Below are positions 33,683 to 42,137 of a stretch of DNA of 64,000 nucleotides, in pieces. The notes beneath the pieces are model-generated. The model had not been told where the DNA came from and did no database searches. It saw nothing but the letters and a program-made list of their open reading frames with translations. How positions within the stretch are numbered: the first letter of the stretch is position 1; every line of letters begins with the position of its first letter. Origin of the DNA: Streptomyces lanatus (GTDB lineage Bacteria > Actinomycetota > Actinomycetes > Streptomycetales > Streptomycetaceae); assembly GCF_014655715.1 (NCBI RefSeq), contig NZ_BNBM01000017.1, positions 167,072-231,071 on the forward strand. The letters run 5' to 3'. Position numbers and translations under genes: made by a program.

Positions 33683-34675
33683 CTACTCGCCCTTCGCCGA
33701 CGTCAGCCCCTGCGTCCGCCCGATCAGCTCGACCTTTCCCGAGCCCTTCGGGTCGATGGCGATCTCGTTCGAGACGATCTCCATCGTCAGGGACTGCTTT
33801 ATCTCGCCCGTGGTCACGGCCTCCACGGCTCTGCCCGGTGAAGGGACGCTGGTGCCCGCGTAAGCCGTGCGCTTCTCGTAGTAGCGCGTGGTGAAGAACA
33901 CCATCGCGTCGCCGTCCGCCGTACGCAGCGCCACGGGGGCGTAGTCGCCGTCGGTCAGCGGCTCGTCGATGAACTGCGTGGCCAGGCCGGGCCGCTTGGC
34001 GTCCTTCTTCCGGTCGGCGCGCCACTCGCTGGTGTGGCGGCCGGACGCGAAGACGTCCCCGCCGTCCTTGAGGTACCCGGCGTACTCCTTGCTCAAGTCC
34101 TTCGGCGGTACGGCCAGTTCGGTCGAGTTCAGGGAGACCGCCTCGGCCCAGCCGTCCTTGTCGGTCTTGAACTCCGGTACGTCGTCGGGGGCCACCAGCG
34201 TCAGATACGCCGCCTCCCACGCGTCGTCCAGACCGCTGCGCGTGAACACGAAGAGCCAGCGCGCGTTGCGGATCTTGTTGGCGGCTGCGTCGGCCACGAA
34301 CCAGCGGGGCCAGCCCGCCTTCTTCGGGATCGTGATCTTCACGTCCGACAGCTCCAGCGGGGTGTGCGCCGAGTTGCCGCTCGGGCTGAGGACCTTGCCC
34401 GCCTTCAGCTGTGCCGCGTTGATCTCGCCCATGCCGCCGGTGACGAAGTCGGCGTCGAGGGAGCTGTCGAACGCCTTGTCCGCCTTGTTGTACGCGACAG
34501 TGAACTGCTGGAGCGCCTTCGCGGCCTCCGCCTTGGTGGCCGAGGGGAGGATCTCCCGCTCCCCGTGGACCACCACGCAACCGCTCGCCGTCAACGACAA
34601 AGCGGTCACGGATGCCGCTATCAGTACGCCCCGGTCAAGCCTGCGGAGCCTTCGAGGGCCGCGTTCCCTGGTCAT
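33683..34675 (-). CDS. Conserved lipoprotein downstream of efeU
   Basis: A 330-residue lipoprotein with signal peptide and lipobox LTASGC at about residues 28-33. The mature part (DVKITIPKKAGWPRWFVADAA, FASGRHTSEWRADRKKDAK) has no recognised domain but looks soluble and extracytoplasmic. The ATG at 34675 overlaps the efeU stop by 41 bases, so translation may be coupled and the gene may belong to the iron uptake operon. It could equally be an unrelated conserved actinobacterial lipoprotein transcribed by read-through. Confidence 0.75.
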   Translation of the reverse strand: MTRERGPRRLRRLDRGVLIAASVTALSLTASGCVVVHGEREILPSATKAEAAKALQQFTVAYNKADKAFDSSLDADFVTGGMGEINAAQLKAGKVLSPSGNSAHTPLELSDVKITIPKKAGWPRWFVADAAANKIRNARWLFVFTRSGLDDAWEAAYLTLVAPDDVPEFKTDKDGWAEAVSLNSTELAVPPKDLSKEYAGYLKDGGDVFASGRHTSEWRADRKKDAKRPGLATQFIDEPLTDGDYAPVALRTADGDAMVFFTTRYYEKRTAYAGTSVPSPGRAVEAVTTGEIKQSLTMEIVSNEIAIDPKGSGKVELIGRTQGLTSAKGE

Positions 34676-35507
34676 CAGGTGCCTTCACCTTCCCCTTCCC
34701 GGAGGCGAACCCTACCGGGGCCAGGAAGAGCGCGAGCGTCGGGATCAGGTACAGCAGCCACACCGTGACCTGGAGGACGGTCGGGTCGGGCTGGAAGTTG
34801 AACACGCCCTTCAGCAAGGTGCCGTACCAGCTCGCCGGATCGATGGTGTCGCTGATGTCGAACGCCTTGTCGCTCAGGCCCGGCAGCCAGCGCGCCTCCT
34901 GGAGGTCGTGGAAGCCGTACGCCAGCACCCCCGCCGCCACGACGACCAGCATGCCGCCGGTCCAGGTGAAGAACTTGGCGAGGTTGATGCGCAGCGCGCC
35001 CCGGTAGAACAGCCAGCCCAGGACGACCGCCGTGGCGATGCCCAGGGCGACGCCGATCAGCGGGCGCGGGGTGCCGTCACCGGCCGCGCGCACCGACGCC
35101 CACACGAACAGGGCCGTCTCCAGGCCCTCCCGGCCGACGGCGAGGAACGCGGTGGCGACCAGCGCGCCCGTGCCCATCTGCAGGGCGGCGTCCAGCTTGC
35201 CGTGCAGCTCGGCCTTCAGATGCCGCGCGGTGCGCCGCATCCAGAACACCATCCAGGTCACCAGGCCGACCGCGAGCAGCGACAAGGACCCGCCGAGCGC
35301 CTCCTGCGCCTCGAACGTCAGCTCCTGCGAGCCGAATTCGAGCGCGCAGCCGAAGCCGAGCGCGAGGGCGACCGCGACGCCGATGCCGATCCAGATGGGT
35401 TTGAGGGCGTCCCTGCGGTCCGTCTTCACCAGATAGGCGATGAGGATGCAGACGACGAGCGAAGCCTCCAGGCCCTCGCGCAGTCCGATCAAGTAGTTGG
35501 AGAACAT
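34635..35507 (-). CDS. efeU: High-affinity iron permease EfeU (FTR1 family)
   Basis: A 290-residue membrane protein with about seven helices. Two REGLE motifs, LREGLEASL (about residues 8-16) and GREGLETAL (about 123-131), provide the glutamates that bind Fe3+ in FTR1/EfeU permeases. The order efeO-efeB-efeU and the 7-base gap to efeB indicate one operon. In the model from E. coli, EfeU imports ferric iron presented by EfeO; the actinobacterial version is assumed to be the same. Confidence 0.95.
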   Translation of the reverse strand: MFSNYLIGLREGLEASLVVCILIAYLVKTDRRDALKPIWIGIGVAVALALGFGCALEFGSQELTFEAQEALGGSLSLLAVGLVTWMVFWMRRTARHLKAELHGKLDAALQMGTGALVATAFLAVGREGLETALFVWASVRAAGDGTPRPLIGVALGIATAVVLGWLFYRGALRINLAKFFTWTGGMLVVVAAGVLAYGFHDLQEARWLPGLSDKAFDISDTIDPASWYGTLLKGVFNFQPDPTVLQVTVWLLYLIPTLALFLAPVGFASGKGKVKAPDDQGTRPSKAPQA

Positions 35508-35513
35508 GGGCCC

Positions 35514-36761
35514 TTACGCCCCCTTCCCGAACAGCGTGCTGCCCCACCAGTCGTCCTTGTCGCGGACGCCGGGCGGGACCGCGAACAGCGCGGAACCCAC
35601 GTGCTGGATGTACTCGTTGAGCGAGTCGATGGCCAGATTGCGCTGGATCCGGATGAACCCGGTGCGCGGATCACGCTGGTAGGCGAGGAAGAACAGCCCC
35701 GCGTCGAGCCTGCCGAGGCCGTCGGTGCCGTCGGTGAAGGAATAGCCGCGGCGCAGGATCGTCGCCCCGTGGTTGGTCTCCGGGTGCGCGAGGCGGACAT
35801 GCGCGTCGGGCTTCATCGCCTTCAGGAACGGCTTGTCACGCTCCTTGGCCTTGCCGACCGGGGCGCCCTCGCCCTTGTCGCGGCCGATGATGTCCTCCTG
35901 CTCCTGGAGGGAGGTGCGGTCCCAGGTCTCGATGTGCATCCGGATGCGACGAGCGACGAGGTAGGACCCGCCGGTCATCCACGCGGGCCCGTCCTTCTCC
36001 CCGACCCACACGAACTTCTTCAGTCGGTCGGTCTCCGTCCCGGCGATGTTCCGGGTCCCGTCCTTGAAGCCCATGAGGTTGCGCGGGGTCTGCTCCTCGG
36101 GGGTCGTGGACGAGGTCTTCCCGAAGCCGAGCTGGGACCACTTGATGACGACCTTGCCGAAGCCGATACGGGCCAGGTTGCGGATCGCGTGCACGGCGAC
36201 CTGCGGGTCGTCCGCGCAGGCCTGGACGCACAGATCGCCGCCGCTGCGGTTCTTGTCGAGGTTGTCGCCGGCGAAGTGCGGCAGCTCGGCGAGGGCCTCG
36301 GGCCGCTGCCCGGCGAGGTCGAACTTCTCGAACAGCGAGGGCCCGAACCCGATGGTGAGGGTGAGACGGGACGGCTTCAGGCCCAGCGCCTCACCGGTGT
36401 CGTCCGGCGGAGCCTCCGCCAGCCCGCCGTACGCGCCCTCACCGACCGCGTGCCCCGCGGTCATCCGGCGCGCGGCGGCCGTCCAGTCCTTCAGCATCTG
36501 CACGAACTCGGCGCGGTCGTCGGTCTTCACGTCGAACGCGGCGAAGTGCAGCCGGTCCTGCACCGGGGTGGCGATACCGGCCTGCCGCTCACCGTGGAAG
36601 GGGATCGCGGCCCCCGTCTCGGCGGCGGCAGGCTCGACGTCGTCGCCCGTGCGGGCCATCGCCACGGCACCGCCGGCCGCGACGGCACCGAGCGCGAGCC
36701 CGGCACCGCCCCAGCCGATCAGCGCACGGCGGGAGGGAGTGGTCTCAGGTGCGTCGGTCAT
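35514..36761 (-). CDS. efeB: Dyp-type peroxidase/deferrochelatase EfeB
   Basis: A 415-residue heme peroxidase of the DyP class. The N-terminus is a Tat signal, SRRALIGWGGAGLALGAVAAG (SRR-x-L followed by a hydrophobic core). The DyP motif G-x-x-D-G occurs as GFKDGTRN (about residues 237-244), with the distal Asp and the downstream Arg and His of the heme pocket (HIETWDRTSLQEQEDIIGRDKGEGAPVG). It oxidises ferrous iron or releases iron from heme at the cell surface for EfeO and EfeU. It starts 17 bases after efeO. Confidence 0.95.
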   Translation of the reverse strand: MTDAPETTPSRRALIGWGGAGLALGAVAAGGAVAMARTGDDVEPAAAETGAAIPFHGERQAGIATPVQDRLHFAAFDVKTDDRAEFVQMLKDWTAAARRMTAGHAVGEGAYGGLAEAPPDDTGEALGLKPSRLTLTIGFGPSLFEKFDLAGQRPEALAELPHFAGDNLDKNRSGGDLCVQACADDPQVAVHAIRNLARIGFGKVVIKWSQLGFGKTSSTTPEEQTPRNLMGFKDGTRNIAGTETDRLKKFVWVGEKDGPAWMTGGSYLVARRIRMHIETWDRTSLQEQEDIIGRDKGEGAPVGKAKERDKPFLKAMKPDAHVRLAHPETNHGATILRRGYSFTDGTDGLGRLDAGLFFLAYQRDPRTGFIRIQRNLAIDSLNEYIQHVGSALFAVPPGVRDKDDWWGSTLFGKGA

Positions 36762-36777
36762 GCCCGTGTCCCCTGCC

Positions 36778-37935
36778 TCACTTGACGACGACGGCGGCGG
36801 CGAGCTTGGACAGCGGCTCCGCGAGGGCGTTGACGCCGTCCGACAGCTCCTTCTGTTCGGCCTTGCCGACCTTGTCGTACGAGGTGAAGTCGTACGACGC
36901 CTTGTCCGCCCGGTACTTGTCGAGCAGCGTGTTCAGCGCGCCGAACTGCTTGTCGAGCTCGGTGACGAGGGCGGAGTCGTTCTCCTCGGCGACCGGCTTC
37001 AGCAGCTCGTACGCCTTCTGAGCGCCCTCGACATTGGCCTTGAAGTCGACGAGGTCGGTGTGCGAGTAGCGCTCCTCCTCGCCGGTGACCTTGCCGGTGG
37101 CGACCTCGTCGAGGAGTTCCTTGGCGCCGTTGGCCATGGAGGTCGGGGTGATCTCGGCCTTGCCGACCCGCTTCTGCCAGTCCTTCAGGTCGGTGATGAG
37201 CTGGTCGGCGAGCTGCTTCTCCCGGTCGCCGATCTTCTTGTCCTGCCAGAGGGCCTTCTCCAGCCGGTGCCAGCCGGTCCAGTCCGTGGCCGGGTCCTGG
37301 CCGTCCTCCAGACCGTCCTCGCGGACGTCGACCTTCGGGTCGATGTCACCGAAGGACTCGGCGACGGGCTCGGTGCGCTCCCAGCCGATACGGGAGGTGG
37401 CGTAGGCCTTCTTCGCGGCCTCGATGTCCCCGTCCTTGACGGCCTTCGCGAAGGTCTCCGCGAGCGGCAGCGTCTCGTCGGCCTGCTCCTGGACATAGGT
37501 GCGGTAGGCGGCGACGGCCTTGTCCAGCCGCGGGTCACGCTTGGCGACGGCGCCCTTGCCGGTGGCCTTGACGGTCTGCCGGATGCCGTCGCCCTTCATG
37601 CCCGGCTTGCAGGCGATGGTGTAGTCGCCCGCCTTCACCTCGGCGGTGACGCGCTGCTTGGTGCCGGGGCCTATGTTCTCGCGCTCGGTGACGATGCGGT
37701 CGTCGGGGAAGAGGATGTAGACCTCGGTGACCTTGGAGCCCTTGTTCTCGATGGCGAGCTCGACATGCCCGGCCGGGAACTCCTTCGTCGACACCTCGCA
37801 CTTGTCGTCCGTCGAGGTCACGTTGACGACCCGGTCGCCGCCCTCCGTGCTGCCCTTCTCGGTGCACCCCGTGACGGCGGTCAGAGCCGCCACGGCGGCG
37901 ATGGCGGTGGTGACGGGGAGTCTGACGGTGCGCAT
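36778..37935 (-). CDS. efeO: Iron uptake lipoprotein EfeO (cupredoxin + M75 domain)
   Basis: A 385-residue lipoprotein. Lipobox AVTGC ends at Cys24. Residues about 35-125 form the cupredoxin-like EfeO-N domain (VNVTSTDDKCEVSTKEFPAG, YTIACKPGMKG with metal-ligand type Cys and Met), and the rest is the M75 peptidase-like domain with HxxE as WHRLEKAL (about 248-255), the Fe-binding motif. It delivers iron to EfeU. GGAG precedes ATG 37935, and one strong and one weaker iron box lie about 50-90 bases upstream. Confidence 0.95.
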   Translation of the reverse strand: MRTVRLPVTTAIAAVAALTAVTGCTEKGSTEGGDRVVNVTSTDDKCEVSTKEFPAGHVELAIENKGSKVTEVYILFPDDRIVTERENIGPGTKQRVTAEVKAGDYTIACKPGMKGDGIRQTVKATGKGAVAKRDPRLDKAVAAYRTYVQEQADETLPLAETFAKAVKDGDIEAAKKAYATSRIGWERTEPVAESFGDIDPKVDVREDGLEDGQDPATDWTGWHRLEKALWQDKKIGDREKQLADQLITDLKDWQKRVGKAEITPTSMANGAKELLDEVATGKVTGEEERYSHTDLVDFKANVEGAQKAYELLKPVAEENDSALVTELDKQFGALNTLLDKYRADKASYDFTSYDKVGKAEQKELSDGVNALAEPLSKLAAAVVVK

Positions 37936-37985
37936 GAAGGCTCCATGGGATGGCCGGAAATGTGCGTGACGAGCCTCACATGCAG

Positions 37986-38025
37986 GAAGGTGAGGCTCGC
38001 CTAACGCAGATAAGGATTACCTAAG
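37986..38025 (-). promoter_or_regulatory. Iron boxes upstream of efeO (DmdR/DtxR type)
   Basis: The minus strand reads TTAGGCGAGCCTCACCT at 37988-38004, a good match to the DmdR1 iron box TTAGGTTAGGCTAACCTAA. A second, weaker copy, TTAGGTAATCCTTATC, lies at 38009-38024. Iron-loaded repressor binding here would switch off efeOBU. Confidence 0.8.
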
Positions 38026-38062
38026 TGGCCAAAATTGACCCCATAGTGAAGTCAAAGGAAGG

Positions 38063-38881
38063 TCAAAGGTTCCGCCGGGGTGCCACGAGCAGCTCCCCTG
38101 TCCGAGGATGCGAAAGCACTTCGACGGGCTGGTCATAGACCTCCGACAGCAGCCGCTCCGAGAACACCTCGGCCGGCGGCCCGTCCGCCGCGACCCGCCC
38201 GGCGTGCAGGATCGCGACGCGGTGCGCGTACGCGGCCGCGAGCCCCAGATCATGCAGCACGACCACGACGGCGTCCCCGGCCCGGGCCCGCTCCCGGCAC
38301 ACCCTCAGCACCAACTCCTGGTGCTTCAGGTCCAGTGCGGCGGTGGGCTCGTCGAGCAGCAGCAACGGCGTCCGCTGCGCGAGCACCCGGGCCAGCGCGA
38401 CCCTGGCCCGCTCACCGCCGCTCAACGCGGAGAACGACCGCACCGCGAAGTCCCCCACCTCGGTGGCGGCCATCGCCTCGGTGACGGCTAGGTCGTCCTC
38501 GGCGGGGGAGGTGGCATGGGGCGCGCGTCCCATCCGTACGACGTCTTCGACCGTGAAGGGAAACGAGAGGCTCGCCGACTGGGGGAGCACCGCCCGCCGC
38601 AGGGCGAGCTCGGGCGCGGTCCAGTCCGCCGCCGGCCGCCCATGAATCCGTACGACACCCTCGACGCCCGGCAGATCACCGGCCAGCGCCCCCAACAACG
38701 TCGACTTCCCCGCCCCATTGGGCCCGACGAGCGCGAGCACCTCACCGGCCCGGGCGCCGACGGAGACCCCACACAACACCTCACGGGATCCGAGCCGGAC
38801 ACGAAGCCCCACGGCCTCGGCGAGGGTGTCGCCGGGTTCGGCGGGTGGGGGAGGGGTGGGGCGGGGGCGGAGGAGTCTCAT
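38063..38881 (-). CDS. hmuV: Heme ABC transporter ATP-binding protein (HmuV-like)
   Basis: A 272-residue FecE/HmuV-type ATPase: Walker A LVGPNGAGKST, Q-loop PQSASLSFPFTVEDVVRMGR characteristic of heme transporters (F-P-F-T-V-x-D-V-V), signature LSGGERARVALARVLAQ, Walker B LLLLDEPTAALD, switch His VVVLHDLGL. AAGGAG lies before ATG 38881. Although the permease gene is upstream in the same direction, 638 bases of repeat-rich DNA separate them, so it may need its own promoter. Confidence 0.9.
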   Translation of the reverse strand: MRLLRPRPTPPPPAEPGDTLAEAVGLRVRLGSREVLCGVSVGARAGEVLALVGPNGAGKSTLLGALAGDLPGVEGVVRIHGRPAADWTAPELALRRAVLPQSASLSFPFTVEDVVRMGRAPHATSPAEDDLAVTEAMAATEVGDFAVRSFSALSGGERARVALARVLAQRTPLLLLDEPTAALDLKHQELVLRVCRERARAGDAVVVVLHDLGLAAAYAHRVAILHAGRVAADGPPAEVFSERLLSEVYDQPVEVLSHPRTGELLVAPRRNL

Positions 38882-39519
38882 GCGGGGGCTCCTTGGAGGG
38901 GCGATTGGGGGTGGCGTGGTACCGCGGAAAAGGCGGGGGGCTGAGCGTCGTCCCGGCGGAAGAAGGGTGGCGCGGTGGTGGGGGAGACGGGCCAAGGGTT
39001 GGTGTGGGCGGTTGATGAGGGGGTGCGGTGGCGGGAGGGCTGTCTCCGGGGCTCGCGAGGGGGATCGGTGGGTGGGTGGCGGCGGGGGCGGCCTTGGGTT
39101 TGATGGGGCGGTGTGGTGGCGGGCTGGGGGGATGAGGTGGCGTGATGGCGGCGGGTCGGGTCTGCTCTGGTGGTCGGTCGAAGGGGCGGCGGGGCCCAGG
39201 TCGGTGACGGGCGGTCGGCGTTGTCGCCGGGTCGGGCCACGTCCGCAAGGGGCGCGGGGAACTGCGCGACCAGCCCCCACCGACCCGCAGCCGGCCCGCA
39301 ACCCTCACGTCCCCACCGACCCGCAGCCGGCCCGCAACCCTCACGTCCCCACCGACCCGCAGCCGGCCCGCAACCCTCACGTCCCCACCGACCCGCAGCC
39401 GGCCCGCAACCCTCACGCCCCCACCGACCCGCAGCCGGCCCGCAACCCTCACGCCCCCACCGACCCGCAACCGGCCCACGACCCACACGCCCCACCAACC
39501 CGCAGCCGGCCCACAACCC
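38882..39519. other. Repeat-rich spacer between hmuU and hmuV
   Basis: No gene is supported in these 638 bases. The part nearest hmuV is G-rich and unstructured. At 39248-39274 lies GGGGCGCGGGGAACTGCGCG, the dispersed Streptomyces motif also found at 54186-54284, and from 39275 onward is the 36-bp tandem array. Open frames here only reflect the repeat period, which is a multiple of three. Confidence 0.7.
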
Positions 39520-39525
39520 CTACGC
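39275..39525. repeat. Tandem array of seven 36-bp units
   Basis: Units start with CCCCACCGACCCGCAGCCGG at 39275, 39311, 39347, 39383, 39419, 39455 and 39491. The first five are nearly identical, differing only in the last base; units 6 and 7 have several substitutions and unit 7 lacks one base. There are no spacers, so it is a minisatellite and not a CRISPR array. The stop codon of hmuU lies inside unit 7. Confidence 0.95.
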
Positions 39526-40608
39526 CCACCCCCCTTGCCGCCGCCGAGTTCTCCGTAGCAGCCAGAAGAAGAAGGGGCTGCCGAGCAGGGCCGTGAGCAC
39601 GCCGAGCGGCAGCTCCGCCGGCGCCGCCACGGTCCGCGCGGCGAGATCCGCCGCGAGCAGCACCACCGCCCCGCCCAGCGCACTGCCCGGAATCAGGAAC
39701 CGATGCCCCGGCCCCGCCGCCATCCGCAGCAGGTGCGGCACGACCAGCCCGATGAACCCGATGACCCCGGAGACACTGACCGCCGCGGCTGTCAGCAGGG
39801 CGACGACAAGGATCAGCGCGACCCGCATCCGCTCCACGTCCACCCCCAGATGCCGGGCGGGCCGGTCGCCGAGTGCGAGCAGGTCCAGGCGGCGTGCGTA
39901 CATCGGCGCCACCACCAGCCCCACCACCGCACACGGCAGAACCGCCGTCACCTTCGGCCAGGTCGACTGCGCGAGGGAGCCCAGCTGCCAGAAGGTGATC
40001 TGGTTCACCGCGGCGGTGTCCGCGAGGAAGATGAACAGACCGATCAGCGCCCCGGCGAAGGCGTTGACGGCGATCCCCATGAGGATCAGCGTCACGACCT
40101 CCGTACGCCCGCCCGACCGGGACATCGCGTACACCAGCAGCACGGTGCCGAGCCCGGCGACGAAGGCCATCGCGGGCAGCGTCCAGTTGCCGAGGAAGGT
40201 CAGCCCGAGCGAGATCGAGGCGACCGCGCCGACCGCCGCGCCCAGGGAGACCCCGATGGTGGCCGGTTCGGCGAGCGGATTGCCGAACACCCCCTGCATC
40301 AACGCCCCCGCACACCCGAGCGATGCCCCGATGAGCAACGCGAGCACGATCCGAGGGAAGCGCACGTTCCACAGCACGGACTCGGCGACCCGGTCCAACT
40401 CGCCCCCGCCGAGCCCGACTTTGTGCTGGATGGAACCGAGGACGTCCCCGACGGGAATCGGGTAGGCGCCGATCCCGGCGGCGACCGGGACGAGGGCGAG
40501 CAGCGTGAGGCTCAGCCCGACGGTCAGCAGCCAGGCCCTGGTGTGCCGTCGCCGCGGTGGTGTCGAGGCGACCGCCTCGGACGGCGCGGCCTTCTCCAGT
40601 ACGGTCAT
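39520..40608 (-). CDS. hmuU: Heme/siderophore ABC permease, FecCD family (HmuU-like)
   Basis: A 362-residue permease with about ten helices. RFPRIVLALLIGASLGCAGALMQGVFGNPLAEP (residues about 84-117) is the FecCD signature, and HLLRMAAGPGHRFLIPGSALGGA is its coupling region. The TAG stop falls inside the last unit of the 36-bp tandem array. ATG 40608 lies about 45 bases downstream of an iron box. No substrate-binding protein gene (HmuT) is present in the window. With the HmuV-like ATPase and the heme oxygenase nearby, heme is the likely cargo. Confidence 0.9.
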   Translation of the reverse strand: MTVLEKAAPSEAVASTPPRRRHTRAWLLTVGLSLTLLALVPVAAGIGAYPIPVGDVLGSIQHKVGLGGGELDRVAESVLWNVRFPRIVLALLIGASLGCAGALMQGVFGNPLAEPATIGVSLGAAVGAVASISLGLTFLGNWTLPAMAFVAGLGTVLLVYAMSRSGGRTEVVTLILMGIAVNAFAGALIGLFIFLADTAAVNQITFWQLGSLAQSTWPKVTAVLPCAVVGLVVAPMYARRLDLLALGDRPARHLGVDVERMRVALILVVALLTAAAVSVSGVIGFIGLVVPHLLRMAAGPGHRFLIPGSALGGAVVLLAADLAARTVAAPAELPLGVLTALLGSPFFFWLLRRTRRRQGGWA

Positions 40609-40651
40609 CCCGCGTTCCCCTCGGTCCGCCGCCGCTTCAGCAGCGCAAAGC

Positions 40652-40670
40652 TTAGGTTAGCCTTACCTTC
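40652..40670. promoter_or_regulatory. Iron box between hmuU and the PhzF-like gene
   Basis: TTAGGTTAGCCTTACCTTC matches the DmdR1/DtxR consensus at 15 or more of 19 positions. It lies 44 bases upstream of hmuU on the minus strand and 52 bases upstream of the PhzF-like gene on the plus strand, so it could regulate both. Confidence 0.85.
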
Positions 40671-40722
40671 ACTCGCCACCTTCTTCGGCGCCTCCCCCTC
40701 CCGCAAGTGCTTCAATTCCCAA

Positions 40723-41367
40723 GTGACTGATTACGACGTCGTCCGCGTCTTCTGCGGACCGACCGGCGGATACGGCAACGAACTCGGCGTAGTCCGCGAG
40801 GGATCCGTGCTTCCCGACCCCGCGGAACGGCAGGAGTTCGCGGCGAAACTCGGGTTCAGCGAGACCGTGTTCGTGGACGACCCCGAGCGCGGTGTCATCG
40901 ACATCTACACGCCTTCCTCGCGGCTGCCGTTCGCCGGGCACCCGTGCGTAGGTGCGGCCTGGCTGCTCGACGTGCCCGAACTGGTCGTTCCGGCCGGGGT
41001 GGTCGGGGCGCGTCAGGACGGGGAGTTCTGCTGGATCGAGGCGCGGGCGGAGTGGGCGCCGCCCCGCACCCTGCGGCGGTACGGCAGCGCCGCCGAGGTC
41101 GATGATCTCGCGGTGCCTCCGGCCGGGGAGTGGGTGTATGCCTGGGCGTGGGAGGACGAGCCGGGCGGGCGGGTGCGTGCCCGTGGCTTTCCCGGGAGGG
41201 GCGACGGTGTCGAGGAGGACGAGGCCACGGGGGCGGCGGCGCTGCTGCTGACCGATCAGCTCGGCCGCGCCCTGAACATCACCCAGGGCGCGGGTTCCCA
41301 GATCCTCACGGCACCGCAGCCTGGGGGCTGGGTGGAGATCGGCGGGAGGGTGTTCCTGGAACGGTGA
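40723..41367 (+). CDS. PhzF family isomerase-like protein, short form
   Basis: A 214-residue PhzF-fold protein. The N-terminal catalytic region reads GGYGNELGVV with the conserved Glu, then FAGHPCVGAAWLL (GHPxxG-A family motif), and the C-terminal domain has EEDEATGAAALLL, equivalent to D-P-A-T-G-S-A. At 214 residues it is 60-80 shorter than typical PhzF proteins because the middle is reduced. It is probably an isomerase or epimerase of unknown substrate; no phenazine genes are near. GTG 40723 has no ribosome site. An iron box upstream suggests iron control. Confidence 0.8.
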   Translation: MTDYDVVRVFCGPTGGYGNELGVVREGSVLPDPAERQEFAAKLGFSETVFVDDPERGVIDIYTPSSRLPFAGHPCVGAAWLLDVPELVVPAGVVGARQDGEFCWIEARAEWAPPRTLRRYGSAAEVDDLAVPPAGEWVYAWAWEDEPGGRVRARGFPGRGDGVEEDEATGAAALLLTDQLGRALNITQGAGSQILTAPQPGGWVEIGGRVFLER

Positions 41368-41376
41368 CGTGCGCGG

Positions 41377-42024
41377 TCAGGCGGACAGGGGGAACTCTTC
41401 CGCCAGGGCCCGGAAGACCGCCGTGTTCAGCGCGAACGCCCGCTTGCACTCCGCCACGATCCGCTGCTTCTCCAGGTCGTCGGCCTGGACGCCGTCCAGC
41501 AGTTCGCGGTAACTCCGCTTGAACGCTGCCGGGTTGGTGATCTCCTCGAAGACATAGAAGCGGACTCCATCACCCTTACGGGCGAATCCCCATGTCTTCT
41601 CCGCCTTGTCGCGGATGATCTGCCCGCCGGAGAGGTCGCCGAGGTAGCGGGTGTAGTGGTGGGCGACATAGCCGGCCGGCCAGTCGGCGGCGCACTCCCG
41701 CACCCGCTCCGCGTACGCCCGCGTCGCCGGCAGCGCCGACACTCCCGCGCGCCACTGCGGACCCCGCAGATGCGCCAGGTCCCGCTCCAGCGACGCCAGC
41801 CGGAACAGCTCCGGCCGGATGAACGGACCGGCCACCGGGTCCGACGCCAGCCGCTCGGCGCCGGCCTCCAGGGCCTCGTACACGAACCACAGCTGCTCGG
41901 TGTACCGCGCGTACGCCTCCACGCCCAGCCGGCCGCCGAGCATGTCGCTCATGAACGTCGAGGTCTCCGCCTCGGTGTGCTCTTCGTGGGACGCGGTGCG
42001 GATGACTGTCGAGAAGGAGTCCAT
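41377..42024 (-). CDS. hmuO: Heme oxygenase, biliverdin-producing (HmuO-like)
   Basis: A 215-residue canonical heme oxygenase. The proximal heme ligand is His16 in HEEHTEAETSTFMSDML, and the distal helix is GDLSGGQIIRDKA with the conserved glycines. YVAHHYTRYLGDLSGG is diagnostic. It opens the heme ring to free iron, giving biliverdin and CO, complementing the nearby heme permease. The start ATG is 13 bases from a near-perfect iron box, so expression should be induced by iron lack. It converges on the PhzF-like gene with a 9-base gap. Confidence 0.95.
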   Translation of the reverse strand: MDSFSTVIRTASHEEHTEAETSTFMSDMLGGRLGVEAYARYTEQLWFVYEALEAGAERLASDPVAGPFIRPELFRLASLERDLAHLRGPQWRAGVSALPATRAYAERVRECAADWPAGYVAHHYTRYLGDLSGGQIIRDKAEKTWGFARKGDGVRFYVFEEITNPAAFKRSYRELLDGVQADDLEKQRIVAECKRAFALNTAVFRALAEEFPLSA

Positions 42025-42036
42025 ACGAGTATCCTC

Positions 42037-42055
42037 TTAGGTTAGCCTTACCTAA
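42037..42055 (-). promoter_or_regulatory. Iron box of hmuO
   Basis: TTAGGTTAGCCTTACCTAA, almost a perfect palindrome and the best iron box in the window. On the minus strand it follows TTGACT, a likely -35, and ends 13 bases before the ATG, so bound repressor would cover the promoter. Confidence 0.9.
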
Positions 42056-42100
42056 GTCAATAGCTTTGCCGACAGCATGTCGGTAAAAGGGTACCGAGAA

Positions 42101-42126
42101 AACCCGCCCTCCGCAGAGGACGGGTT
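42101..42126 (-). terminator. Hairpin terminator after map
   Basis: AACCCGCCCTC (42101-42111) and GAGGACGGGTT (42116-42126) form an 11-bp stem with one mismatch and a CGCA loop, 12 bases after the map stop. Confidence 0.75.
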
Positions 42127-42137
42127 CCGGCGGCCGG

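Noticed and set aside
33969..36785. 938-codon plus-strand frame opposite efeU and efeB
   Set aside because: It is antisense to well-supported efe genes and owes its openness to GC-rich third positions.
39275..39525. Tandem repeats as a CRISPR array
   Set aside because: Units are directly adjacent with no unique spacers, and there are no cas genes.
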